From assembly GCA_001730015.1 (NCBI GenBank), contig MDLA01000099.1, forward strand, positions 17,948-81,947: a stretch of DNA of 64,000 nucleotides, given 5' to 3'. The first letter of the stretch is position 1; each line of letters starts with the position of its first letter. The notes under the pieces are model-generated. The model was given only the letters and a program-made list of their open reading frames with translations. It was not told the origin of the DNA and did not search any database. Below are positions 44,651 through 54,227 of the stretch, in pieces. This DNA comes from Chromatiales bacterium (ex Bugula neritina AB1) (GTDB lineage Bacteria > Pseudomonadota > Gammaproteobacteria > Granulosicoccales > Granulosicoccaceae). A program made the position numbers and the translations under genes.

Positions 44651-45592
44651 ATGACCACCATGCTGGTGGCCTCTAGCGGTGGTCATTTCACACAGCTGGC
44701 CGAACTGTGGCCACGCATTCAGAATGTCGATACCGAGTGTATCTGGGTAACATTCGACTCGCCGCAAACCCGTTCCACGCTTCAGGGGCAAACCGTAGAG
44801 TACGTCCCCTACATCCGCCCTCGCGGTCTGGGCTCTGTTCTGCGCAATGTACCTCAGGCGTTCAGATTGATAAGAAAATACAATGTAGAACGCGTAATCA
44901 GCACCGGCTCGGCAATTGCGCTGGCCTATCTTCCCTACAGCGCAATCCGCGGAATACCCACTCACTACATAGAATCTGCAACACGGGTGGAAGGTCCTTC
45001 CGTCACTGGCAAAGCTCTGCGAAGAATTCCGGGCATTAAATTCTACAATCAACATGCCGAGTGGGCCGACGATCAATGGCAGTTTCTGGGTTCAGTTTTT
45101 GACGGCTTTGATTCCGTAAAACTCGATAACCCTCCACGGCAGATTAAACGCGCCGTGGTTTCGGTAGGAACAATGGAAGACTACAGCTTCCGTGAGTTTT
45201 TTGTCCGCCTGGCCAGCTACCTCGAAGATGCAGACTCGGTGCTCTGGCAAACCGGCTCTACAGACGTTTCTGATTTAAATATTGATGGTAAAGAAGTCGT
45301 ACCCGCCCACGAAATGGAAGAAGCGATGCGTGAGGCAGATGTTGTTATCGCCCATGCGGGCACCGGCACTGCATTGACATCACTTCGAATGGGAAAACGT
45401 CCGATCCTGGTACCGCGTGATAGTTCACACGGCCAGCACGTTGATGATCACCAATTCCAGACAGCAGCATTGCTGGACAAAATGGGGCTGGCACTGAGCC
45501 GCAAGGTCGAACATCTGTCTGCCGATGATTTACTCGATGCAGCCAGTTACCGGGTAGCCAGAAGTGATAAGCCACGTCTGCTATCTCTTTAG
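44651..45592 (+). CDS. Fused Alg14/Alg13-like (PssD-PssE-like) glycosyltransferase
   Basis: The 313-residue product begins TMLVASSGGHFTQLAELWPRI, the Alg14/PssD-type N-terminal half that recruits the lipid acceptor. From about residue 178 it has VSVGTMEDYSFREF and then the Alg13/PssE/MurG-type donor-binding motif EAMREADVVIAHAGTGTALTSL, plus GKRPILVPRDSSHGQHVDDHQ. Usually these halves are separate proteins that act together to add a sugar to an undecaprenyl-linked intermediate. Here both are in one chain. Function in an exopolysaccharide pathway is inferred; the partner genes are not adjacent. Confidence 0.85.
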   Translation: MTTMLVASSGGHFTQLAELWPRIQNVDTECIWVTFDSPQTRSTLQGQTVEYVPYIRPRGLGSVLRNVPQAFRLIRKYNVERVISTGSAIALAYLPYSAIRGIPTHYIESATRVEGPSVTGKALRRIPGIKFYNQHAEWADDQWQFLGSVFDGFDSVKLDNPPRQIKRAVVSVGTMEDYSFREFFVRLASYLEDADSVLWQTGSTDVSDLNIDGKEVVPAHEMEEAMREADVVIAHAGTGTALTSLRMGKRPILVPRDSSHGQHVDDHQFQTAALLDKMGLALSRKVEHLSADDLLDAASYRVARSDKPRLLSL

Positions 45593-45668
45593 CTTTGGCA
45601 AGATGCCTGTTTCTAGCATGCCACGCAGCTAATTACCTGCATGGCAGAGCAATTGCACTCCCCGTTCG

Positions 45669-47036
45669 ATGATTCAGCTCTGCCCCCTGAAATTCACTGC
45701 ATCCTGCTGGCTTGTTGCTTTCGCGATATCTGCAAAGGCTTCAGAACCAGACCTCGCTACTCTGGCAAGATCTGAATTTGAGCGCGCCCTGTCGTATATT
45801 GAAAACACCCAGCTAACTCTGTTTGCGACAACTAAACCGGTAAGTACTACTGCCATACTCGGTAAACTACAGGAGCGCATAGAAGCTGAAGCCGACACTG
45901 CTCCCGACCGTCAGTCGATCGATTGGCAGCTGCCTGTCATGCGCGGCCTTCTTTCAGAGACGCTGGAAACATTCAATGATCAGTACGCAAATTACATAAG
46001 CCCACAGCAACTAGCCCGCTATAACGAACGCCGCAATGGTAACTTTGTCGGTGTTGGACTGAAATTCCGGGTTGTCGCCAACAACTACCCTATAGTGATC
46101 GGTACTCTGCTCGGTGGTCCGCTGAGCAAAAGTAACGTATTGCCGGGGGATCGTCTGATTAGCGCAGATGGCCAGGACTTACGGAATCTGTCGAGCAAAG
46201 AGATATCAAAATTACTCAAGGGACCCGCCGGGAGCCAGGTAACAATTACACTCTCGCGGCAGAGCAATTCTACCCACTCAGTGCTTGCCAGCCGCCGATC
46301 AGTAGATCTGCATTATGCGCGCTCAGAGACTCTGCAGAACGACATCGGCTACATTAAAATCAGCCGGTTCGGATCACGCACACATAGTCGAGTCGAGGGG
46401 CTGCTGAAAAACCTGCTCCACCGGAAGGTGCAGGGAATCATACTGGACTTGAGGGACAACCCCGGAGGTTCTACCCGAGCGGCTCGAGCCATTACATCAC
46501 TATTCAGCCATGCAGATACAATCTACTGTGAACGCTATAAAAACGGGAGTATTCGCAACATCCCCCGCTACGGTAATCATCAGACTGATAAACCACTTAT
46601 CGTGCTGGTGAATGGCAACAGCATGTCTTCAGCCGAGATCGTTGCAGGCGCTTTGCAAGCACACAAACGGGCAACGATTATCGGCAGCCCGACTTTCGGT
46701 AAAGGGCTTGTACAAAAAGTGGCTCACCTTAAGGACCCGCTGGGCGGTGCGGTACGAACAACTATCGCTATGTTTGGAACACCCGATCATCAACCAATCC
46801 ATGGCGCTGGAATCGTACCGGATATTTATATCGAATCGGCTGCAGACTTTATGTTCCGCGAAACGGGTTCTCTAAATATTTCTGATCAAGCCCGTTTGCT
46901 GCAACGGCAACTACGGGAACAATCTGTCAGGCAAACCCACCCTGTTTCAGCAGCTGAGTTAATTACAGCAACAGACATTCAACTTGCACGCGCCCTTGTT
47001 GAGATCCGCAAACTCGCGAGCGAGACAAACGGTTAA
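45669..47036 (+). CDS. S41-family carboxyl-terminal processing protease
   Basis: The 455-residue protein has a signal peptide (about 1-24, ending ISAKAS). A PDZ domain lies at about 140-215 (VLPGDRLISADGQDLRNLSSKEISKLLKGPAG), and an S41 catalytic core follows, with DLRDNPGG, the nucleophile in NGNSMSSAEIVAGAL (Ser near 320) and the Lys in GSPTFGKGLVQ (about 345). CtpA/Prc-type enzymes trim periplasmic or outer-membrane proteins. It ends VEIRKLASETNG without a membrane anchor. It is shorter than Prc (682) and similar to CtpA/CtpB. Confidence 0.92.
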   Translation: MIQLCPLKFTASCWLVAFAISAKASEPDLATLARSEFERALSYIENTQLTLFATTKPVSTTAILGKLQERIEAEADTAPDRQSIDWQLPVMRGLLSETLETFNDQYANYISPQQLARYNERRNGNFVGVGLKFRVVANNYPIVIGTLLGGPLSKSNVLPGDRLISADGQDLRNLSSKEISKLLKGPAGSQVTITLSRQSNSTHSVLASRRSVDLHYARSETLQNDIGYIKISRFGSRTHSRVEGLLKNLLHRKVQGIILDLRDNPGGSTRAARAITSLFSHADTIYCERYKNGSIRNIPRYGNHQTDKPLIVLVNGNSMSSAEIVAGALQAHKRATIIGSPTFGKGLVQKVAHLKDPLGGAVRTTIAMFGTPDHQPIHGAGIVPDIYIESAADFMFRETGSLNISDQARLLQRQLREQSVRQTHPVSAAELITATDIQLARALVEIRKLASETNG

Positions 47037-47116
47037 GTCTAATCCAGCAGATGTACACACTTTCCAATACGGGCATGACACGGTAACCTCAACATACATT
47101 CAAAGCGAAATGTCCT

Positions 47117-47446
47117 GTGACCGAGTCTGACGAAAAATTTGAAGCCGAATCGTTGAAGGATAGCCTCAACAGAGAAACAGCCACTGTTGACTGGCAGGAG
47201 CTGGTCAGGCACTTCGCCCGTGGTGTATTGATTAAGGTGGATGCAAGCCTCGACCTCATTGATGTGGCTTACCATATGGCAGTTGATGACGCCGACGCGC
47301 TAAAACAAATGCTGGACGAAGGTACAGTCATGCGCGTAAGCGATGACGATGCCAGAAGCTGGAACCAGAGATCCCCCCGGTTCTGGTGCGTCGTATCTGC
47401 ACCATGGGTATTGGTACAAGAACAGGCAGGCACCTCACTACATTAA
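47117..47446 (+). CDS. DUF2288-family protein
   Basis: A GTG-started 109-residue product. From about residue 10 it shows LNRETATVDWQELVRHFARGVLIKVDASLDLIDVA and later WNQRSPRFWCVVSAPWVLVQEQ, the DUF2288 family signatures. Structure and function are unknown to me beyond a small cytoplasmic alpha-beta protein. It lies 58 bp before the amidotransferase-like gene in the same direction. Confidence 0.8.
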   Translation: MTESDEKFEAESLKDSLNRETATVDWQELVRHFARGVLIKVDASLDLIDVAYHMAVDDADALKQMLDEGTVMRVSDDDARSWNQRSPRFWCVVSAPWVLVQEQAGTSLH

Positions 47447-47504
47447 CTTTGAATCAGCCCATATTCAGCATGGGAGAAAACTTAACATCGGGGGAGCAAA
47501 AACC

Positions 47505-48221
47505 ATGGAAATCACAACAACAAAGGTACTCATCGGTTTAATTGGCGATGAGGACGGTGAAGTTACGGCGCATCGCGCTATACCACCTGCATTGAAAATT
47601 GCTGGGGATTCCAGCAGTCTTCAAGTTGACTACGAATGGATACCAACAAGCAGCGGCACTGTTATAAGTGCGAAACTCAAAGAAATCTACGATGGACTGT
47701 GGTGTGTTCCGGCGAGCCTGTACAAAGATGTCCGAGGGGCTCTGGATTTAATTAAAACAGCACGGGAACAAAAAATCCCTCTTCTGGGCACCTGTGGCGG
47801 ATTTCAACACATGGCACTTGAATTCGCCAAAACCAGACTAGGTCTGGAAGAAGCCGATAACGCAGAGGAAAACCCGGATGCGTCTATGCCGCTCATTGCA
47901 CCGCTCGTCTGCTCCCTCGTTGAAGTAAGTGACAATATTTATTTAAAAGATAACACTCTGCTAAAGGCCTGTTATGGCCAGCAGACAACACACGAAAAAT
48001 ATCATTGTCGATACGGCCTGAACAAAGACTACATTCACTTGTTTGAAGGCACTGAGTTAACCATAAGCGCCCATGATAAGGACAACGATCCACGCGCACT
48101 GGAAATAAGCGATCATCCTTTCTACATGGGGGTTGCGTACCAACCTGAACGCTCAGCGCTGGAGAATCACAGACACCCGCTGATTAGTGCCTTTATCAAT
48201 AACTGCAGCAAAATATCTTGA
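47505..48221 (+). CDS. CTP-synthase C-terminal-region-related protein (class I amidotransferase-like)
   Basis: I choose ATG 47505 (GGGGGAG nine bases upstream) over an in-frame ATG at 47343 inside the DUF2288 gene. The 238-residue protein opens TTKVLIGLIGDEDGEVTAH and has the glutaminase nucleophile elbow GTCGGFQHM (Cys97), as in the CTP-synthase amidotransferase domain. The C-terminal catalytic motif is YQPERS (213-216), where CTP synthase and other class I amidotransferases have HPE. The catalytic His is therefore replaced by Gln, and the ATP-dependent synthase half is absent. Sequence databases hold a related family, some with selenocysteine at the nucleophile. It overlaps tag by four bases. 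Function unknown. Confidence 0.82.
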   Translation: MEITTTKVLIGLIGDEDGEVTAHRAIPPALKIAGDSSSLQVDYEWIPTSSGTVISAKLKEIYDGLWCVPASLYKDVRGALDLIKTAREQKIPLLGTCGGFQHMALEFAKTRLGLEEADNAEENPDASMPLIAPLVCSLVEVSDNIYLKDNTLLKACYGQQTTHEKYHCRYGLNKDYIHLFEGTELTISAHDKDNDPRALEISDHPFYMGVAYQPERSALENHRHPLISAFINNCSKIS

Positions 48222-48787
48222 AAACTCTAAAAAGATGTAGCTGGTGTGAGTCCAGTGACCTCGATCGCGAATATCACGACACAGAATGGGGAAAACCCGT
48301 ATTCGATGATCGGCATTTATTTGAAATGCTTATCCTCGAAGGCGCGCAGGCGGGTGTAAGCTGGCATGTCGTGCTACAAAAGCGTGCACACTACAAAAAA
48401 CTGTTTGCCAACTTCGACGTAAAAAAAACTTCCCGCTTTAGTGATGCCAGGCTAGAAAAAATTCTGACTGACCCTGGAATAATTCGTAACCGGCTAAAGA
48501 TCTATTCTGTGCGAACAAATGCACTGGCATGTATGAAAGTGCAGAAGGAATTCGGCACTTTTGCAGATTATATCTGGTCATTCGTCGATGGCAAGCCCAT
48601 CATCAATCGCTGGAAGCATGCCAGTGAGGTTCCAGCAAAAACCTCAATCAGCGAAGCGATGAGCAAAGACCTGAAAAAACGCGGATTCAAATTTATAGGC
48701 AGCACTATTTGCTATGCCTATATGCAGGGGACAGGTATGGTGAACGATCATGTGACTGACTGCTTCCGCTATCACGAACTAAAGTAG
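48218..48787 (+). CDS. tag: DNA-3-methyladenine glycosylase I
   Basis: A TTG-started 189-residue protein that overlaps the upstream stop (TTGA). Zinc-snap ligands are visible as Cys in RCSWC, His in YHDTEWG, and His and Cys in NDHVTDCFRYHE near the end. Other Tag motifs are ILEGAQAGVSW (catalytic Glu region) and KFIGSTICYAYMQGTGMVNDH. It removes 3-methyladenine from alkylated DNA. Co-translation with the amidotransferase-like gene suggests joint regulation. Confidence 0.95.
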   Translation: MKTLKRCSWCESSDLDREYHDTEWGKPVFDDRHLFEMLILEGAQAGVSWHVVLQKRAHYKKLFANFDVKKTSRFSDARLEKILTDPGIIRNRLKIYSVRTNALACMKVQKEFGTFADYIWSFVDGKPIINRWKHASEVPAKTSISEAMSKDLKKRGFKFIGSTICYAYMQGTGMVNDHVTDCFRYHELK

Positions 48788-48817
48788 CAAATTATTTTCT
48801 ATTTCTACAAAAATTAT

Positions 48818-48987
48818 TAGCTAGTGCCCGTCCATAAACCGGGCGTAGCGAGGGTCACTCAGGTGCGTGAGATTTCGCCTACCACATGTGGGCGTTTAGT
48901 CATTCTAAATAACTACATGTGGTCGGTGAAAGATTGCGTGTCCTGAGTGGTCCGCAGTAGCGCTGATTTATGGATGGGTATTAGCTA
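48818..48987. mobile_element. MITE-like 170-bp imperfect inverted repeat
   Basis: The left arm (48818-48899) and the right arm (48905-48987) are reverse complements along nearly their whole length, meeting in a five-base apex TCATT flanked by TTTAG/CTAAA. The outer 19 bases (TAGCTAGTGCCCGTCCATA versus the complement of TATGGATGGGTATTAGCTA) differ at three positions; inner blocks such as CACTCAG and CCACATGT are shared. No coding frame lies inside. The form fits a non-autonomous palindromic element (MITE) between tag and fabB; single-copy within the window. Confidence 0.65.
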
Positions 48988-49033
48988 ACTTCAGACAGAA
49001 AAAACAGAATGTGGTTTGCTCACTACAGCACCC

Positions 49034-50251
49034 TCACTCACTATAGCGAGACATAACCAGCGATGCGTTAGTACCGCCAAAACCGAAACTATTAGACATT
49101 ACTGTGTTTATCGTGGCGTCGGTAATAGTCTCGCGTACAATATCGATATCGCCTGCCTCAGGGTCCAGTGTTTTTATATTAGCTGAAGCTGTGATGAAGT
49201 TATTCTGCTGCATCAGCAGACAATAAATTGCCTCCTGAACACCGGCAGCACCCAATGAGTGCCCAGACAGAGATTTTGTAGAACTGATCTTTGGCGTTTG
49301 ATTGCCGAATGCCTCGGCGATTGCCCTAAGCTCGGTTACATCACCTGCAGGAGTACTGGTACCGTGTGCGTTTAAGTAATCAATAGGAGAATTAAGATCT
49401 TTCATCGCCATCTGCATGCAGCGGATCGCACCCTCACCGGACGGGGCTACCATATCTGCACCATCTGAGGTTGCACCATAACCGACAATTTCAGCATAGA
49501 TTGTCGCACCGCGATTCAATGCATGCTCGAGTTCTTCCACCACCAGCATACCGCCTCCGCCTGCAATCACAAATCCGTCTCGATCTGCGTCATAGGCTCG
49601 GGACGCTTCTGTTGGAGTATCATTATACTTTGACGATAGTGCGCCCATGGCATCAAAAAGGCAGCTCATGGTCCAGTGCTCTTCTTCACCGCCACCGGCA
49701 AAGACAATATCCTGTTTGCCAAGCTGGATCTGTTCGACCGCATGACCTATACAATGGGCACTGGTCGAGCAAGCTGAAGACATTGAATAGTTTGTACCTT
49801 TGATACCGAACGGTGTGGCTAGACAAGCCGAAACGGTACTGCCCATCGTCTGAGTTACGCGGTATGGACCAACACGTCGAATACCTTTGGCACGCATTAC
49901 ATCCGCAGCCTCTACCTGACTTGAAGAAGCTGCACCACCAGAACCGGCTATAATTCCGGTTCTGACATTCGAGACCATCGTCGGTGGCAATTGCGCATCG
50001 TCGATAGCCTGCTGCATGGCAATATAAGCATAGGCCGCCGCACCACCCATAAATCGCAGTTGCTTGCGATCAATATGGTCTTTGACTTCAATATCGGGAG
50101 AACCGCCGACATGACTGCGCATACCAAGTTCGGCGTATTCGGGCCGGCTTGAAATTCCGGACGTACCGGTTCGTAGCGACTCTGTTACCTGATTTTTATC
50201 AGCGCCGAGACAGGAAACAATCCCGACCCCGGTCACAACAGCTCTTCTCAT
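49034..50251 (-). CDS. fabB: 3-oxoacyl-ACP synthase I
   Basis: The 405-residue thiolase-fold protein carries the nucleophile Cys in [14 protein letters not shown] and the two catalytic His residues in [12 protein letters not shown] and [37 protein letters not shown] at the start and [14 protein letters not shown] at the end are typical of FabB rather than FabF. It elongates acyl chains and is needed for unsaturated fatty acids. In many gammaproteobacteria fabA adjoins fabB; no fabA is next to it here. Confidence 0.93.
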   Translation of the reverse strand: MRRAVVTGVGIVSCLGADKNQVTESLRTGTSGISSRPEYAELGMRSHVGGSPDIEVKDHIDRKQLRFMGGAAAYAYIAMQQAIDDAQLPPTMVSNVRTGIIAGSGGAASSSQVEAADVMRAKGIRRVGPYRVTQTMGSTVSACLATPFGIKGTNYSMSSACSTSAHCIGHAVEQIQLGKQDIVFAGGGEEEHWTMSCLFDAMGALSSKYNDTPTEASRAYDADRDGFVIAGGGGMLVVEELEHALNRGATIYAEIVGYGATSDGADMVAPSGEGAIRCMQMAMKDLNSPIDYLNAHGTSTPAGDVTELRAIAEAFGNQTPKISSTKSLSGHSLGAAGVQEAIYCLLMQQNNFITASANIKTLDPEAGDIDIVRETITDATINTVMSNSFGFGGTNASLVMSRYSE

Positions 50252-50380
50252 GGAATGCCCCCTATGGCCTGAAACGCCTATATTACCAGAGTAGATTCCA
50301 CAACGGTCAACAGGCGCTAGTCAATCAATCAGGAACCGATCGGGAATACAGCTACGGTGATCCGGTATCAGCTAGTATTG

Positions 50381-51130
50381 TTAGCCAAATACTCTCTTTA
50401 GTAATGGCGTCGTGCGATGAGCGGGGTCTTTGCGAATCGCTTGCTCTTCCTGCTCCAGGTAATAGAAAAACCCGTCAAGGCTTTCACTGACTACATGATC
50501 GGTAAGATCGGTTTCGAGATTAGTGAGCACAGCCTCTTGAGAGGCCTGCGATACCAGTTTCTCGCCAAACTGCAACGCACCGGAACTCTGCAATGACTCA
50601 CGCACAATAGGGCGCAGCTGTTGCGCCATATGATCGGCAATATTACGTCGCAAATACACGGTAGCTTGTCTGTCACCGCCATTCAAAATGCCACGTGCAT
50701 TGTTGATAGTTAGGTTCCCGATAAGCTGTTGAAGAATATCGCGGGTAGCCGGTGCGACTGTAGCCGCAGCACGATTCAGCTGCTGCTCAAACATCTGCAC
50801 ATCTGCAGTGTCATCCATACTCGCCAACACGGGTTGCGCTTCCCGCCACCGCGCCGGTAGCGATATGCGCACTTCTGCGTCGGCGTTGTAGCCTTCACTT
50901 TCGTTAAGGCGAGCTACCACTTTGTCGCACCCGACAATCAATGCCTCGCGCAGTCCGGCAACGATGGTGTCACCACTAAGTTGTCTGCGGTCAACACTGA
51001 AACTGTCTCTTCCGTACGCTGCCAGCGCGCCATTGGCGGCATTGACCAGACCATCCATCATACCTGCATTAGACGATGGGGCAATGGCGGCTGTCAGCAC
51101 CATTGCAAGTGCGGTTAAGCCGGTTTTCAT
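50381..51130 (-). CDS. DUF4197 domain-containing exported protein
   Basis: The start is placed at 51130 (MKTGLTALAMVLTAAIAPSSNAG); an in-frame ATG at 51250 lacks export character. The signal peptide is about residues 1-22. The mature protein matches DUF4197 in VAGLREALIVGCDKVVARL, RISLPARWREAQPVLASM and the C-terminal DHVVSESLDGFFYYLEQEEQAIRKDPAHRTTPLLKRVFG. Family function is unknown. It lies downstream of the groEL terminator and upstream of fabB on the same strand. Confidence 0.82.
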   Translation of the reverse strand: MKTGLTALAMVLTAAIAPSSNAGMMDGLVNAANGALAAYGRDSFSVDRRQLSGDTIVAGLREALIVGCDKVVARLNESEGYNADAEVRISLPARWREAQPVLASMDDTADVQMFEQQLNRAAATVAPATRDILQQLIGNLTINNARGILNGGDRQATVYLRRNIADHMAQQLRPIVRESLQSSGALQFGEKLVSQASQEAVLTNLETDLTDHVVSESLDGFFYYLEQEEQAIRKDPAHRTTPLLKRVFG

Positions 51131-51366
51131 TATATTTTTTCTCAAGTCCCTAGACCTACATTGTTTCAGCGCCAAGCGCGCATCGGGCAGCTTTATCTGA
51201 CAACTATCGGCAAGTAGCCCAGCACGCTGAAAATCGCACAATGAGAGCAATTATAGAAGAGGTAACTCCTACAATTCACATTGCATTACATCAACACATA
51301 TGGGCGACTACAATTTATGGCTGTTTACCGCCGGATAAAACACAAGCATCGCTATAACCTACAGGC

Positions 51367-51396
51367 AAAAAAAAGCCCTGCGTAAGCAGGGCTTTT
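51367..51396 (-). terminator. Intrinsic terminator of the groSL operon
   Basis: On the minus strand AAAAGCCCTGC and GCAGGGCTTTT form an 11-bp stem with a four-base loop, followed by a run of eight T. It is 25 bp beyond the groEL stop. Confidence 0.85.
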
Positions 51397-51421
51397 CGCT
51401 ACAAGCGCGAGAGGCGTCTGC

Positions 51422-53098
<1,677 letters not shown>

Positions 53099-53115
53099 TT
53101 ACGGTTTCGAGGGCT

Positions 53116-53406
53116 CTAGCCTTCGATAACAGCCATGATGTCGTCTTCGCGCATCACCAGCAGATCGTCACCGTCGACTTTGATTTCAGTACCTGAGTAC
53201 TTGCCGAAAAGAACAGTGTCACCGACTTTCACATCAAGTGCGCGAACGTCGCCGCCATCAGTAACTTTTCCGTTGCCTACGGCTTTGACTTCACCGCGAA
53301 TTGGCTTTTCAGTCGCTGAATCAGGAATCACGATGCCACCAGCGCTGGTTCGTTCTTCTTCCATACGCTGTACGACCACGCGATCGTGTAATGGACGAAT
53401 GTTCAT
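53116..53406 (-). CDS. groS: 10-kDa chaperonin GroES
   Basis: The 96-residue product has [33 protein letters not shown] (mobile loop) and the roof loop, which is standard GroES. A good AGGAG site lies about nine bases before ATG 53406. Upstream are a CIRCE operator and a sigma32/sigma70-like promoter (53468-53522). Confidence 0.98.
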   Translation of the reverse strand: MNIRPLHDRVVVQRMEEERTSAGGIVIPDSATEKPIRGEVKAVGNGKVTDGGDVRALDVKVGDTVLFGKYSGTEIKVDGDDLLVMREDDIMAVIEG

Positions 53407-53467
53407 TTAATCCGGTCTCCTGTAAGGTTTTATTTAGGGGGTTTCAAGTTAAAGAGTAAGGGTCGTA

Positions 53468-53494
53468 GTAGCACTCACCCTTAGCGAGTGCTAA
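53468..53494 (-). promoter_or_regulatory. CIRCE operator (HrcA site)
   Basis: GTAGCACTC-nine bases-GAGTGCTAA matches the CIRCE consensus TTAGCACTC-N9-GAGTGCTAA with one mismatch at the first base. It lies about 60 bp upstream of groES and touches the predicted -10 element. HrcA would repress groSL here. No hrcA gene is in the window. Confidence 0.9.
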
Positions 53495-53522
53495 TGATAG
53501 GGATTTCGAGACAGATTTCAAG
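53494..53522 (-). promoter_or_regulatory. groSL promoter, sigma32-like and sigma70-compatible
   Basis: On the minus strand CTTGAAA (53516-53522) is followed 13 bases later by CCCTATCAT (53494-53502), close to the sigma32 pattern CTTGAAA-N13-CCCCAT. The same bases give TTGAAA-16-TATCAT for sigma70. The -10 abuts the CIRCE operator. Confidence 0.65.
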
Positions 53523-53602
53523 GCAGTAAATGCGATTAAATCGCTGTATTCCACATTCGGCTGAAAATAACCCTGTTGCCGCTGCTCTAAGTCGGCATGG
53601 CC

Positions 53603-54076
53603 TTACTCTTTGCGAGTAAATTCGCCTTCAATGACATCACCACTCACAGGCTTTCGAGGCGACTCAGTACCCTGGGGATTGGCACTTGCTGAATAGCCAG
53701 CGCCACCGGCCATCCCGGCAACGGTTACCCGTTTTGATAAAGCATTTACAAGGAAGCGCCGCGTCAGCGGGAACAGGCAGATGAAGCCGATGGCATCAGT
53801 TACAAAGCCCGGTGTTAGCAACAATGCACCGCCAATTCCCAATGCCAGCCCTTCCATAAGCTGGAATGCGGGGATCTGCCCTGCCGCCAGTCGGCTACGA
53901 GCTTGGTTTACGGTAGACAATCCCTGATGTCTGAGCATCCAGGTACCCAACATGGCAGTCGCTATTACAATGGCAATTGTGGCAAGTGCTCCTATTGCGC
54001 CACTCACTTTTATCAGTAAAAAAATTTCGATAATCGGCATTGCAATAAACAGAAAGAATATTGTTGGAAATACCAT
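53603..54076 (-). CDS. fxsA: FxsA family membrane protein
   Basis: The 157-residue protein opens FLFIAMPIIEIFLLIKVSGAIGALATIAIVIATAMLGTWMLRHQGL with membrane helices, followed by a cytoplasmic turn (NQARSRLAAGQIPAFQLMEGLALG) and more helices (GALLLTPGFVTDAIGFICLFPLTR). This is the FxsA/UPF0716 family. In enterobacteria fxsA also lies by groSL. FxsA is linked to phage F exclusion of T7 in E. coli; its normal role is unclear. The C-terminal tail is polar. Confidence 0.88.
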   Translation of the reverse strand: MVFPTIFFLFIAMPIIEIFLLIKVSGAIGALATIAIVIATAMLGTWMLRHQGLSTVNQARSRLAAGQIPAFQLMEGLALGIGGALLLTPGFVTDAIGFICLFPLTRRFLVNALSKRVTVAGMAGGAGYSASANPQGTESPRKPVSGDVIEGEFTRKE

Positions 54077-54227
54077 GTTGCCCCACTATTGTTATGGACT
54101 AACTGTCAAAACACATACGGCCAGCCGGCTCAATATGATCAGCGATACACCCAGGCACACGCTTGTGTTCCTCGCTGAACGTAATATTGTTGATTTGGTC
54201 GTACAGAGAAATTATCAGTAAAACACT

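Noticed and set aside
48818..48987. Insertion sequence with transposase or a CRISPR repeat
   Set aside because: There is no coding frame, and there is a single palindrome rather than spaced repeats.
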